From assembly GCA_003415625.1 (NCBI GenBank), contig PYIU01000002.1, positions 5,270,001-5,334,000 of the forward strand: a stretch of 64,000 bases of DNA. Direction: 5' to 3'. This DNA comes from Aquanectria penicillioides (taxonomy: Eukaryota > Ascomycota > Sordariomycetes > Hypocreales > Nectriaceae). The notes below the pieces were generated by a model. That model saw only the letters and a list, made by a program, of their open reading frames with translations, searched no databases and was not told the origin of the DNA. Shown here in pieces: positions 1 through 12,749 of the stretch; the stretch's first letter is position 1, and each line of letters opens with the position of its first letter. The translations under genes were made by a program, and so were the position numbers.

Positions 1-586
1 GCTGCAGCGCAAGCAAGACGGGTAGAGAGGTAGGGAGGCCTCGACGGGTGGTTGGCTGGAGGCTGGTTGGCTGCGGTGGTGGTGGTGGTGGTAGTAGTCG
101 TACTATGTGGTGGTGGTGAGGTTGAGGACGCTCTATTCGGATGCACAGTAAGTGGTTGTCGACCAAAGAGGCTGGGCCACCCACACTCAATCCAAGACAG
201 ACGCGGAAGAAGCGGTGTATCACGCACTAGACCAGTTCCTCTCAGTGCTCTCACACAAACTCGAGTACGTACCCATAGCACATACTGCACCATAGTACCT
301 ACGCCATCCATCAACGGGGGGCCCGTTCTTAGCCTTGCCCGTTTCTTCCCCACCATCGACTCCGTAGTTCCAGTTCCATCCCATCTAACCCCTGGGCGGA
401 CAAGCCCCCGGTTAGCTGTCGAGGTCATGTGGCCAGATTTTCCCGCCCACGTTTTTGTCTTGGCCCCTCCAGCCCAGGCACACACGCAGGCACACGTACA
501 TATGTATTTTGCAATTGCACTTGCGGCATGCCACGCACATACGTGCGACACGGGAGAAGGGGAGTAGAGCAGTAAAGTGTAGCTTC

Positions 587-618
<32 letters not shown>

Positions 619-2517
619 TTTTTAGGGTTGGAGCCGGGGGTCATGGTTGGATGAGCACCATCCACATCCACCCCATGTGTGCCACTTGGCGAGAGCCGAA
701 CATAGTAAACCGGTCCCGGGCAAAGTGGTTTTGGAAACCGCCGTTGCCAGCAACTGTGGGGAGCAATTCGCCATCAAGGACATTTCGGGTCCTACGGCGA
801 GAAGGCAAATCTTGATAATGAACCTCGCCTACGCATCCGTGTTCGACTAGCGGTGATTAGCGGTGATCACTCTGCCCCAATCCTCCTCGAGCTTAGCACC
901 AAAAAAGAAGCGGCGGCCGAGGCGTCCATAGATCATGGGAGCTAAATAAGATCGGACGTGAGCCGTCCCGTTAGAGGTGCCTGTCGAGCGCTATCCGGCA
1001 TCTGCTCGTGGCCGTCTTGTCCGTCGTGGCCGCCGCCGCCGCCTCCAGCCATCCCTCCCCCAAAGATTCATGGTCCGAGCGACCGTAAGCGACGGCACGG
1101 AACCTCTTGGCTTGGGTGCTGGAGAGAGACACTGCGCAACTGGCAGGACGCTTGGGCTCGCTGTTCGTTTCGTTTACTTGCTTTAGCCGGCCATTTTCTT
1201 GTGCGCGAGCGTGTGTATGTGCGCAGTAGAAAATCCGATTTGGTTAGTAGCTTTGGGGAAATCAACATCAGACGATGCGTGATGGACGACTCTGTAAGCG
1301 AGGCTGGGCGCGGCCGACGACGGTCAACCGTCAATATTCGCTCCTCGGACCGCACCAAAAGCCATGGCACCTCAAACCAGGGACGTCGCAGAGTGTCATC
1401 TCCGGGTTAAGTGACTGACTTGACACTGGACAAGAAACGGTGAGATCCGATCGATCGCATCACACCACGGGCCGTCTGGCGTTGAGTAGGTAGAGCGTGT
1501 CACTTGTGCACCCACCAGAACCCCCTCCTCCCGCGACGTCTCGCGATGCGAGATATTGCGCATCTGCTTGTCTCTGAACAATTCCATGCAGGTGTCATCC
1601 ATCCCCGGGGTCTGTCTTTATCCCGCCAAACAGGATGAATGCTCAATGTCCACCGCAGCCACGCCAGATGGGCGGTCTGGTATGCCGGCCACGCACGGCT
1701 CTTCTTTGTCTTGCCCATGAAATCTCCGCAGACCGCACCGCGCCGCAACGTACGGAGCAATGGGACGAGCTGGGGGGCAGAGTTTCTATTCCGGCCCCCT
1801 GCTCTCGTTCCCAAGGACCCTGGTTTGCACGCGGCTGAGAGAGGGAAAGGGCAGGGGGTTAAAGGGCCTGCCCCAGTGTTTGACGTTGCGTGGCAAGGTG
1901 GAGACGGTTTGGTTTGGGCTGGTGGTGTGTGTGTGTGAGTGAACCAGGCCAGGAACCAGGAACAAGAAAACTGATTACTGACTCCATGTGGCATGCACAC
2001 ACTTCTCGTGTCCAACTAGATGTCATCATAAACACTATAGTCATCATGATCACCATACCTAATTTTAATACCAGCCCATCTAGCCGTAAATCCATCACAG
2101 GGCCGGCGGTAGTCTGTGAGCTAGACTGGCTTTTCAGAGTCACGTCCCGAGCAAGGGACAATCGATGATTCCGCGAGCCGGCCCTTCTCGTAGCAGGGCC
2201 GACTCTTTTTCGTATTCTCGTTGTCTTGCCTCTTCAGTCTCTCGGTCTGGACTGTTGCGGCGTGCGAGGCGTGGTTAGGATGGCCAGCACGCTGGCGTTG
2301 GTGCTGGCGCTGGCTCTAGCTTTTGCTTTTTCTCAGGACGGGAACGCCAACGGCTTGGAAGCCAACCACATCAAGGCGGTGACTGCGAGCTGGACCATTC
2401 AAGTCGCCGACTATCCAGCTGAGACGGCTGGCTTTGGCGTCTGGCAGACGCCACTGCCACTGCCACTCCCCTCTCTGGCTTTTGTCTAGCGACGGGGCTG
2501 CCGTAGTTGACCAGCAT

Positions 2518-2518
<1 letters not shown>

Positions 2519-2584
<66 letters not shown>
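2519..2584. repeat. CA dinucleotide microsatellite, about 33 units
   Basis: An uninterrupted CA run of 66 nt is followed by a degenerate tail with TACACACATATAC. It lies in non-coding DNA and is likely to vary in length between strains. Confidence 0.95.
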
Positions 2585-2589
<5 letters not shown>

Positions 2590-5500
2590 ACATATACGAA
2601 GCTACTATGGGGCACGCGTCCCAAGCGGTAGCCAAGTTGCTAGTTCGACTTGTTAACCGTCAGGCTCGGCAGGTCCAGGAACAGCGATAGGTGGACTACC
2701 GGTATTGGAGAAAGGAGCAAGGGTATCGGGGCTCTGTGGACATCAGAGATGCGAAGACGGGAACCATCTGCATGCGGTTAAGGGCTCAAGAACCTAAGAG
2801 GAGATGAGGTCTGGCAGTTGGAGTCTTGGGGTGAGAGATACGGCCGGGAGTAGACCCCTCCGTGGTTGAGGATTGCCAATACCTACCAAGCTGGGTAAGT
2901 CGATGGCGGGCCAAGGTGCTATGTCTGTAACTTCGCTCCATACGGACTACAACTTTGCAAGTAAAAAAAGAGCTGCGACAACGGACATGGTTATCCATCA
3001 CGGCCAATCGCCAGATGAGCATCGTGCGGGAAGGGCAAGGCCCGTTGCGCGCGTTGTTGCGTACCCTTGCCCATGCCGGACCTGCCGTTCCTATCTGGCC
3101 ATCTTAGCCACCGCATCGCATCGCATCGCGCATCCGTTCGTTGCTGGACGTATCGCAGAGTAGGAAAGCGGAGAGCATGATGGTCTGCATCCCGCCGTGC
3201 GCACGATAAGAAAAAAAGAAAAGAGGAAAAAGAAAGCTGCTTGGACCCTTAAAGCAAGACACGCAGCCTGCGAAGGAAAAAGAAAGGAACAAAACAACCA
3301 CCTCAAGAAGCAGAAGATGACACAAAAGTAAATAATCCAACCATTAACACAATGGCCTAACACCGTGGCATTGTGACGGAGCCAAGGCGATCCCCCAGAT
3401 TGGCAGGCGGGCGTTTCTTTTGTCACCCGTCACGTCACCCATCACCAGGCCTGGTATTATCCATTTTAAGCACAGGGGATACGTTTGGCCCGCCGTTCAT
3501 TCGTTTCTTTTTGAGAAGCTGTCAAACTCGGCTTGCCGGCTTAATTTGTTCCTGTGCATCGGCCGACGTGTCATACCCCGTCCGACCCTTCCGCTGCCTG
3601 GTGCGGAAAGAAGCGGTCGCCGAGGGAGAAGGGGATTCTGAACAGAAAAAAGGAGGAGGGTGGTCAAATCATGACCGTTCCGCGAAGGGCATGACGGCCG
3701 ATGCTTGGCGGAACGATTATTCCTGGCCCACCATCTGTCTGTTTTACCGTATGAGTGCTAAGCACGTCGGAAAGGGTCCTACGATAATTTCGATGTTTAA
3801 ACTGGGCTCCATGTGACGATTACGGTGACAAGCGGCGATGGGGATTGCCTGACGGGCCGTGGTCCACCGTGGATCATACAGTTTTGGCATCCGAGATACG
3901 GCAGTCGTCTGCTCATGCCTCGGCTGGCCAATCCAGTACTCTCCGATGCGATGTGATGCAATCCAATCCTGCTCCCACAAGACGCCGAACGTCATTCGTC
4001 GTGGGGGTCAAGTCGTAATCGGAAAGCTACTCTTCCATCTCTGTGGATGCCGTTCTCCGTCCTCCTCTGTCTCTGTCTGTCTGCCTGCCTTCCACCCCCT
4101 GGACCAATGCCCACACATCTAGACCGCAGTCTACGACGGAGAAGCGAGACAAGACAAGACAAGAACGAGAGGCTCTTCACGTGTGCCAGGTGGTTTGAGA
4201 ACGACCGACAATGACGACGATGGACCTCTGTGGGCCTCTGCGGACCTCTGCGGTGTCCATCCTCCTGCATTCCAGTTCGCTCAAGTTGACCGGTCCTCAT
4301 CCCCCCTTGCAGTTGAGGTCGTTTAAGAAACGCGCTCACGCGGGGGCGGAAGGGTTCACTTGCACACACGGTGAGCGAGCGTACCCCAGACGGCAGCGTT
4401 TGGTATGGGTGAGGGACGGGAATGAGAGGTGCCGAGCTAGCTTCTGCGCGCACGGATGGGACGGCGGCCACATGGATGAAGCCCCCAGGTCTCTTTTCGT
4501 ACAATGGCGTCTAGAAACGTTTCTTTTTTCTGTGAATGGCTGCTTGAGCGCGTGCCGTAGACTGGTCTACTTTGTCTTGGAAACGAGGGTTTTCTCCTCA
4601 CGCCTCTCTCTATCTAAAGGATACGCGCGCGGGCGCGAGCGCCGAGTTGCGCCATTGCTTTCTTTTCCTTCACTCACCGTAGAGTGTAGCATGCATGCGT
4701 GTCTGAGACCTTGGAGGCTTGGCCCCTCGTTGGAGGTGTTGCGCAGTTCAAGACATTCGAAAGTGGATGCGAAGAAGGGGGGCAAGGGGAGGAGGTGGAT
4801 GTTGAGGGCCTGATCTGATCTTTTGATGAACAAAACGTAAGAGTACGGGTGATGATGAGCGGGGCTTGAGTAAACTGGCGTCTGCCGTCGGGAATGAATG
4901 GATTGACGGGCAGATGTCTTCGGTACCTGATGAACGAGCTGGACTGGATTAGGCGAGGTTTTTTTTTTTTTTTCTGGAATGGGCTGCAAGGTACAAACGG
5001 TCATATGAGGTCCGGCCCATGGCCGTGAACCGGATCGTGACCAAATCCAGGAACAGGAACAGGAAACATGGTGGCGGAGGTGATGAACCACGCCGCTCGT
5101 CCAATCCAAAATGGTGATATGTGAATCACGATTCACATCCTACGTTGTCCGCTATAGTCGATCCTAACAATTGGAAGACAGGCGATCCACGGCATGGTTT
5201 CCGTATTCTGGGCTGTAGGAGTGCATGCGGCCCATCTGCCAGACCTTTGGGGCGTTGCCTTGCGTGGCAGATGCAACCACCAACCAGTACATAAAGGCAC
5301 GATATTAAGGGTTGGGCGAACCGTGACATCCCTACATAGGACGTGCGTAGTATTATTCGATGGCTGATTGAGAAAATAAATTATTGATGACTTGTACAGG
5401 CCAGCAAGCCATTGAATGGTTCCCGGTCCCGGAAGTGTTGGGTCTCCAAGTATGGTCTCTAACAAAGCCTCATCCTCTCTAGGATTGCACGCAGCAAATA

Positions 5501-6639
5501 ATTGTACCATAGTATTTTTTACCTTGGGGGAGAGAGCACCTCGCTCGGCTCAGCAGTGGGCCCGTGATCGTCAGCTTCCAGGGGGCGGGCCACACTGCAC
5601 CACCCACACCGGTTAAACCCCTGGATCCCCTGTAGAGGTCGTGACAGGCCCCCCTCCCCCTTTGGGCCTTTCCCCCCGGCAAGGCCAGTGGAGGAACTTG
5701 GTCCATCGGCTGTCCCTGGCGCGCCACGTTCCCTGTGGTGCTGGGCTCAGGTCCATGGCGCCATGCCGTTAGTGGAGCGTCCGGCCATGTGAGGTGAGGT
5801 GAGGTTGCCCTAAACCAGCCTGGAAGCCCGTCAACCGCAGCACTGAGGCCCACTGAAGGCGAGTGCGGTGGTGGGGGGGGGGGCTTGGGAGGGCCGCCTC
5901 CAGTAAAGCAGCACCACCACCAGCTCAGACACACAGCCAGACTTGCGCACCGCTGCTTTCTCCCCCGTAGAGCAGAAGGACGCAGCAGCATGGTCTCCTC
6001 CCTAGGTCCAATCCGCGACGGGGATAAATGGGACTTTGAGGCTGGGGATGGGATTGTGTTCTCCTAACTGGCGCTGCCCCTTCCTTCGTTCTGAGGGATT
6101 ATTTTTGAACTCGACTGCACGCTGCAGTGCACTCGGCCGCGTGTGTTGCGCTGCGCGTGTCGATGTACGGCACTGGCGCTGCTGCTACTGCAGCGGCTCG
6201 ATGGTACCTTGCGTTGCCTTGGGGTGCGGCCGCCTCGCTGCCCATCTCAACATAGTATGCCCGCCTCTATGCCCGTCTCTCTCCTTGCACTCTTTTGAGG
6301 TGCTGCTGCTGTCTCACACGAAGGGAGGTCCTTTCATTACTGACCAAATTGGTCTGCATACAGCGCTGCTGCTAAGCTTGGCACAAAGAGGCGGGATTTG
6401 AACTTAAGAGACATACAGACGTACACAGTACGTGCTAGACCTGCAGGTCCAAGGTCCAACGGCACCAAAAACGGGCCTAACAGAGCCCATGGCTTGTATC
6501 ATGTAGCATGTAGCCTGGAGCCTGTAGGCTGTGGCCGGTGGCCTGTGGCCTGCGGACTTTGGGCCTGTGGACTTTGGGCCTGTAGCATGTATCGTGTGTA
6601 TCGCGTGTGCGGCCAAGTGCACACCCACTCTTGCTCGCA

Positions 6640-6943
6640 CACGCCTTCAGCTCCACCTCCTCCTCCACCACCTCCTCTCCTTCAGCCGTGCTCGTCGCTA
6701 ATGCTACACTCCTCTCCCACGCTCTCACGCCCCCTTGCTCGCGCGGTTTCGCTCACCTTCACACACTCTTGCTCTCTCGCTCTGCCCTCTGCTCCATTCT
6801 CGAATCCATGTCCCGTCCGCATCCCCATCCCATGACGCTACCATGCCCACTTTGCACCCCCCCGGCGCTGTCTCTCTCACTCCCCATGTCCCTCCCCCAG
6901 TCCAGCCCAAGAGACCTCCCGCATGCCCCCAGTCCCTATATAG
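6640..6943 (+). promoter_or_regulatory. Pyrimidine-rich tract with TATATAG, candidate promoter
   Basis: The plus strand is strongly C+T rich from about 6640 onward, and a TATATAG motif sits at 6937-6943, about 920 nt upstream of the ATG at 7866. CT-rich blocks near transcription starts are common in filamentous fungi. Assigning this block to the 7866 gene rests only on position and orientation. Confidence 0.3.
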
Positions 6944-7851
6944 CTTCAACCCTTCCCCGACTCTCAGCCGTTCCCGTTCCCGTTCGGCTCTGCTATCCCC
7001 AGGGCGTCCCGTGCCTGGCTGATATCCCATCGCCATCCTTCTTCCTTCGACCCCGACCTTGAAGGACGGCAGGCTTGAAAGGGGACTCCTCCCTCACCAC
7101 ATCTTCACCTCTTTCACCCACCCAGTCCTCCGCTCCCAGTTGAGCCTGGACGGCAGTTCAAGTCAATACCGCCCGCTCTGGTTTCTTGTCGTGACCTGTT
7201 CGCCGGCTTCGAATGTTGGTCTTCCTACCTTTTTCATATATACAAAGTGCCCGTATATTCCTGCAATACGCATCGCCTCGTTTCACCTCTGTCTAAGACT
7301 TTGGTACTATCTGGCTGTCATTTACACGCCTGGTTCATTCTGCCAATTCGCCACGCGAGTTGTCCCACATTGTGATGGATAATTGCTTCGCCCTGTCTGT
7401 CGGCCTTTCTACACCGGGAAGAAGCAATTGGAAGAAGCAATAGACAACTATGTGCCGATGTGGTAGCATGAACTGGACATGATGATCGACCAGATCTTAC
7501 TTCACCATAAACACACTACAGCACAACTGCGCACCCATTCATGTACTTCCTTTTTCTCACCATGTTACACTACACATATTTCTATTCTCCGTGCACTTTC
7601 ATTACATCTCATTCAGCCAGACTGACCAAACCACCTCAGTGAACCATCCCGACTCGACGACTCAAGTGACCTTGCTGAGCAAGCCAAGTCCCAGCTACAA
7701 CCCCAACTAGGACTCACTCACTCGTCACCAATCACCATTCGTTATCTTATCACTGGTCTGCGACTTTGTTGGAAGGCAGGACCAGTTCTTTTTTCATCGG
7801 ACGTTAAGCTTCGCCCACATCACATTTCAAGAACTTGAGCTTGGCCCCGCG

Positions 7852-7869
7852 ATGGCACAGTCACCATGA
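7852..7869 (+). promoter_or_regulatory. Five-codon upstream ORF overlapping the main start codon
   Basis: An ATG at 7852 opens a frame of five codons (M-A-Q-S-P) that stops with TGA at 7867-7869. This stop overlaps the main ATG at 7866-7868 as ATGA. A ribosome that translates this short ORF would terminate on the main start, a geometry that favours termination-reinitiation or allows leaky-scanning control. The main start has the better context (CACC before ATG). Whether the transcript includes 7852 is not known from sequence, though only 14 nt separate the two ATGs. Confidence 0.5.
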
Positions 7870-8659
7870 ACGACACTGATACTAAGATTCTGATCATTGT
7901 GCTCGCCACTGCGATCCCCGTGACAGCCATCACAGCTGTGGTTACCGTTGTCCTATGCCGTCGGTCCCGTCAGCGTCGTTTCCTGTTCAAGAGAGGCATC
8001 ACTCCCATTGACGACGAGGAAATCGAGTCATGGAGAACGGACAAGTCGGATGAGAAGTCGCCCATGATCGACCCTGCAGCTTCCCACGCCCAGCCCCATG
8101 ACACCTCCCGACCTCACAGCCAACACCAACGCCAACAGAGTTCTGTTTCCATCCGCAAGCCGCCCAGTGTCATCATCTACCAGAATGGCCAGGCGCGAGC
8201 TTCCGAGGAGATGACTCCTCACAGCGTCAAGCATAAGCGTAGCATGGACGTGCCACCAACTCCCGTCCTCGCTCGCGCCCCCAACTCTCGCCCGGACTCA
8301 CTGATGACAGCGTCCAAGGTGACGATGCTTACATTTCTCCCCTCAAGCGTCAGCCCTCCCGCCTGGCCAAGGCACCCCCATCCGTACGACAAAGTCGCAC
8401 TCGCAGCAGTCGCAGCAGCACTATCAGCACACCTGGACACCACGATCCTTGGCATGGTCATCAGCCCGAACACACCCTGACCCGAATGTCCAGCGATTAC
8501 CTACCCCGGGCCAATCGGTCTCTCGATATGAGGCGACAAAGGCGGACACACTCTATTTCGACACCACCCCGGATGTCCTTCGACGAGGAGGTCTATCTGG
8601 GTGGGCTCTCTCCCCGACCTCTGATTCGCAAGTCAGAGATTGGCCGTGCTATTGGTTGA
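7866..8659 (+). CDS. Small single-pass membrane protein, unknown function (frame break near 8291)
   Basis: I do not recognise a named family. The protein opens with a short polar N-terminus and one hydrophobic segment at about residues 8-30 (ILIIVLATAIPVTAITAVV...), followed by a basic stop-transfer patch (CRRSRQRRF). The rest is a long, Ser/Arg/Pro-rich, probably disordered cytoplasmic tail. The reading frame from the ATG runs as coding sequence to about residue 142, then changes frame at the CCC run 8291-8293. Adding one C joins it to a downstream frame that ends at TGA 8657-8659 and carries sensible sequence such as DDAYISPLKRQPSRLAKAPP and a C-terminal LGGLSPRPLIRKSEIGRAIG. The repaired CDS is 795 nt (264 aa). 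Without repair the frame continues to 8480 and yields an unlikely Ala/Pro-rich tail. A sequencing error is more likely than a true mutation. It is preceded by a short overlapping upstream ORF. Confidence 0.65.
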
Positions 8660-11491
8660 AATTAGGATAAGCGTCGAAGCGATTCCTACAATTTCATCTA
8701 CCGACATTTCGTTGTCGACTGATATGAAGAGACAACCGGCCTAACAAGACGACGGGTCGTTTCATCCCCGGTCGTGTCCCCTCTGATCCCCCTCCATCAA
8801 GGAAATGCGGGGCCGAGGTGATCTCCGACGACATGTTTCAAAAGCATCAGGGATTGCCAACGGGTTCTTGATAGGCCCCGTGCACTTCAGTTGCCGAGAC
8901 GGGAATCGAGGTCGGCTACCGTCGCCGATTTCCGGAAGGCCCTTTTATCTTTTTTTTTTCTTTTTCTACTTCTTTCTTGCTTTCCTCTGATATGCAGAGA
9001 ATTATCAAGATGCTTTTCAATGCACCACACATTCCCTACATGATCTCTTAAGAAGAAGAATGATTACGTCAAGCTTGTTTTTTTGCCCTTCTAGAAGAAG
9101 GATGGAAGGATGGAACGAGGGAAGCCAAAAATTAACTGGCCCCGCTGGCTCCCATAATCCTACGTCGCTTCGAGCGAGCGGGATTGAGATCAGCAGGGCC
9201 ACGTGGCTAAGGATCAGGCGGCTTTTTGTGATTTTTACATTATGACGGATATACCCCCGAGCTTTACTTTCCTTTTATTTTCTTTATCATATTTTATTTT
9301 ATGTCATGATGGGTTTAGAGCAAGCGATATGAGAAGGACCAAGACCACGCTGAGGCCTCAGCATGGATGACAATCTGCGCAAGAGGACTAATCGGGTCAC
9401 AACTTTAACAATGGGTGTCTGTACAGATAGAAGAGACTCCACCCAGACAGACAGACAGATGAGGCATTGGCAGCGAGCAAAGCTAGCCAGTGTCGCAATA
9501 CTCTCAATTCAATGAAACAATATCAATAAGAAATGAATCCATGCGAGCACGTTGCCATCATGTTCCCACACGCCCGTGCATTGCGGTCCGAGCCAACCAA
9601 GGTGCGTCATATTCCAACAGGCGTACGGGCAGTCCTTTTTTTTTTTTTTGGTCAGTTGTTTCAATGGCGGTTTGATGTTTGATGGCGAGTGGAGATTGGG
9701 CTTTGAAACAGGACCAGGCCACCACAAGGCGGGAGCGCCCGGACGAAGCAAGCAATAGTTTGACAAAACCCGAATGGGAAAACGTTGCGGCAACTGGGCC
9801 GTTGTGGGGGGGGGGGGCAAATAAACAAGATAGGAGAAAACGGTTTAAATCGCCGAGACGTGCAGGCCGGGGCGATAAAGTTGCAGCAGGATGACATGGA
9901 AAGTGGCTTCGGTGGATTGTTTCGTGGCTGCAGACCGTGAGGCCTTCGAGGGCGATGGATGGGCGCCCAGGGATGTGTCAGATTACGTAGGGGGCCTGAG
10001 TGAGCGAGGGATGATACGATCGCAGATGAAGAAACGGAAATGATGATGGTGATGATGCTGGATGGCCTTGCCTATGGCCTTGCCCATGGCCTGGCCTAGT
10101 GGGGCTCGCAACCTCTCCTATCATGGGCAACTCATCTCGCCTGAATGTTTTGATGAGGCTGCCGAGTGATGTGCTGAGATGGAGAGAACAGATCCATTTT
10201 TGAACACACACACCGCCCGAGTGCTCTGCCGGGGCGGTGATACCACGTGCCTTTGGCCTGTAAGACACATTGCTGATCTCTCCGCGGCTCCGGCTTGTCG
10301 AGTGCCGGGCCTAGCTGATCATCGCTGGAGGCACCCGGGAGGTGAGGAGTCATGGGCAGGCGCTTGGGGCATTCGAAGTACCTGGGCAAATTCCAAAAGG
10401 AGATTGAGGAGTGGGGAGTTTGGGAGGGGGGTGGACAGGTTGTGTCTGTCAAGGGTCATTTCCAAGAGCATAATGTAATTGCTAGAGTTGTAATTTGGCC
10501 GACAGAGATGCTGGGTGCAAATTAGCCCAGCCGGGTGGGAGATACCTGGATGAGATGAGGTTTATGCATAGAGTTGAGTTGTTTTTTTTATGATTTCTAG
10601 TGAGTCAAGAATAGGCAGAATTAGTTTATTAGCTTGCATCTTGAGCTCGAGCCTTAAATTTGTATAGTTTCTTTCCTGTACATTGTATGATGTTCCTCAG
10701 TGCTCATGTGCGAGGGCGAGAAAATACAACCTATGAGGGGATTGGATGTTTTGCATAGGCAGTTGGTATCAACAACTCTTGAACTAAAAAAGAGAATTGA
10801 ATAGAAAAAACTTAAGTTTGCTCTTGAACTGCTAGAAAACACTCAAGGCGAATTGAATTACAGCTCGAGCAGTCCCGTTGGCGACGAGAAAAGAAGCCAT
10901 CACCACCCTTCTAATGGGTTGAGGTCGGATCAAGGCGTGCCACTTAACGCGCTTTCCATCCACTCACAGCGGGGCATCGCGTCGTACACCCACACAGACC
11001 ACCGTCCACAGACGCGCGCTTCTCACCAAATCCAAACGCACAGCACCGCAACGTCGACGGCTCGCAGTCCCAAGTCAACACACTAAAGGACATCATCACC
11101 GCGAACCCCCAGCGATTATCACCCGCCCACCACCGCCTCGCAGCCCCCAGGACCCAGCAATCGCGGGAAATCTCAAGAGAGAGCCGCCCCAGTGGCATGG
11201 TTGATGTGCTTGGAGCCATTTGCATCTGGACGCCCCTTTGCGAGATAGCGCGTTGAGCCTCAGGTGTACGGGTCGACCCAGTGGTCGTCGCATCTGAACT
11301 TGGCCTCACACGCGCCTGGACGGCATCTTCACCTCCTCTACTCATCTCACATTCACTTGAAACTTCGGTCTGCCGAGTCTACCCGTCGCAATCTCTCTCC
11401 TAGCGTCTCTACTCCCACCCCCCTGGAGAGGGCTCTCAAACCACACAATCAACCCTCAAAACCATCATAACCTTCATCCCCACTATTTATA
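8660..11491. other. Intergenic region, no gene seen
   Basis: These 2.8 kb lie between the membrane-protein gene and DPB4. I see A/T homopolymers (for example near 8950 and 9640), a G run near 9808 and no conserved coding sequence on either strand. The last several hundred bases are C-rich and probably form the promoter and leader of DPB4. Confidence 0.6.
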
Positions 11492-12749
11492 ATGCCTCCC
11501 CGTAAGTCCACGTCGCGCAAGAGTGACGTGTCAACTTCACGTTTCGTGGCCGTGAACGAGACGCAACCCAGCGAGTCTAGTTCGACTCCAGCGGCTGCAG
11601 AGGAAGCTGCTCTAGCTTCAGCTCCTACTCCTCAAGTGGAGAAGAAGGAGAAGGAGAAGGAGAAGGAGAAGGAAAAGGACAAGGAGAGAGAAAAGGATAA
11701 AGATAAGGAAAAGGACAAGGAGAAGGACAAGGAGAAGGACAAGGAAAAAGAAAAGGAAAAGGACAAGGAGAAGGACAAATCAAAAGATCACAATGACGCT
11801 GTAACAATCGAGGTGAGAATTATCGATTTCCTCTATCCCCTTACACACAGCGAAGGAGAAAAAACGAGATCCATCAATTTTCTAACAAACCAACGACAGG
11901 ATCTCACACTACCCAAGTCGATAATAACAAGATTGGCCAAGGGTGTGTTGCCGCCCAATACGCAGATCCAAGCCAATGCCATCCTGGCCATGAGCAACAG
12001 CGCCACCGTTTTTATCAACTACTTGGCTTCTCAGTAGGTTTTTTTTTACCGTGCTCCTTTTTGCTTCCCTTTTCGGGAACAGAGCACAGCTAACTCGGAA
12101 TGACAGTGCCAATGAAAACACTGTCAATGCTGGCAAGAAGACTGTTTCTCCAGCTGATGTCTTCAAGGCCCTCGAGGATACGGAATTCTCCTTCCTCCGC
12201 GAACGCCTCGAAGCAGAGTTTGCTAGTGGGTTTTTCTTTTTCTCCTGAACCCCCTTGTTTGTGTCAACCCTGGTTGCGGGTTCCTCCTTTGGTATTCTTG
12301 GGAGTGAATCTACAAAACATCTGCACTGCGAGATTTACATGCTAAACTTGCGACTAGAATTCAATGCCATCCAGACAGAAAAGAGGACGTCATATCGCAA
12401 CAAGGTCCGCGCCAAGAAGTCTGACGGCCCGGACACTGACATGGCCGATACCTCGAATGCGGATGCTGATGGTGACGCGACGATTGCATCAGAGGCTTCA
12501 GGTCCCCGCACCAAGCGCGCTCGTGTTGATCCCTCAGCGGCCGCCGAGGTTGAGGACGACGCAGAGACTGAAGAGGACGAGCCCGTGCCGGAGGACGATG
12601 ACGATGACGATGATGATGATGAGGAGGAGGAAGAGGAAGAGGAGGAAGCCGAAGGAGAGGTCAGCGGCGATGACACGCAGGATGCTCTCGAGGAGAAGGA
12701 AGGGGGAGACGATGGTGATGAAGCCTTGGACGGCGACGAGAGCGACTGA
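11492..12749 (+). CDS. DPB4: DNA polymerase epsilon subunit D (Dpb4), histone-fold protein
   Basis: Four exons (11492-11812, 11900-12033, 12107-12225, 12358-12749) with introns 11813-11899, 12034-12106 and 12226-12357 give a 321-residue protein with no frame problem. The histone fold starts near residue 107 with DLTLPKSIITRLAKGVLPP, continues through QANAILAMSNSATVFINYLA, and ends near VSPADVFKALEDTEF. This is the Dpb4/POLE3 signature. In yeast this subunit pairs with Dpb3 in DNA polymerase epsilon and also serves chromatin complexes of the ISWI type; a nuclear role is inferred here. The N-terminal extension contains about 50 residues of alternating Lys with Glu or Asp (residues about 50-100), encoded by AAGGAG/AAGGAC repeats. 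The C-terminus is a long Asp/Glu tract (about residues 240-321), typical of the family. The gene runs tail-to-tail with RSC7. Confidence 0.92.
11639..11780 (+). repeat. Coding repeat of AAG-GAG / AAG-GAC units in DPB4
   Basis: A tandem, slightly degenerate array of six-base units encodes alternating Lys-Glu and Lys-Asp. It lies wholly within exon 1 of DPB4. All length changes of three bases would be frame-neutral, so the tract may vary between isolates. Confidence 0.85.

Larger units (their letters stand above)
1..7851. other. Gene-free left flank, repeat-rich, probable long 5' region
   Basis: I recognise no gene in this stretch. It holds a T tract (587-623), a long CA microsatellite (2519-2584), short A and T runs, and a CT-rich block from about 6640 to 6930. 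Open frames here are short, often lack an ATG start, and read through low-complexity DNA on both strands, so I do not call any of them. The right-hand 1 to 1.5 kb probably holds the promoter and leader of the gene that starts at 7866. Confidence 0.6.

Noticed and set aside
5255..5273. 16-base word TGCCTTGCGTGGCAGA, also found near 50341
   Set aside because: Two copies of a 16-mer in 64 kb of biased DNA can occur by chance, and the flanks do not match.
6385..6410. Minus-strand tRNA-like GTTCAAATCCC
   Set aside because: The T-stem positions do not pair, and the expected upstream arms are missing.
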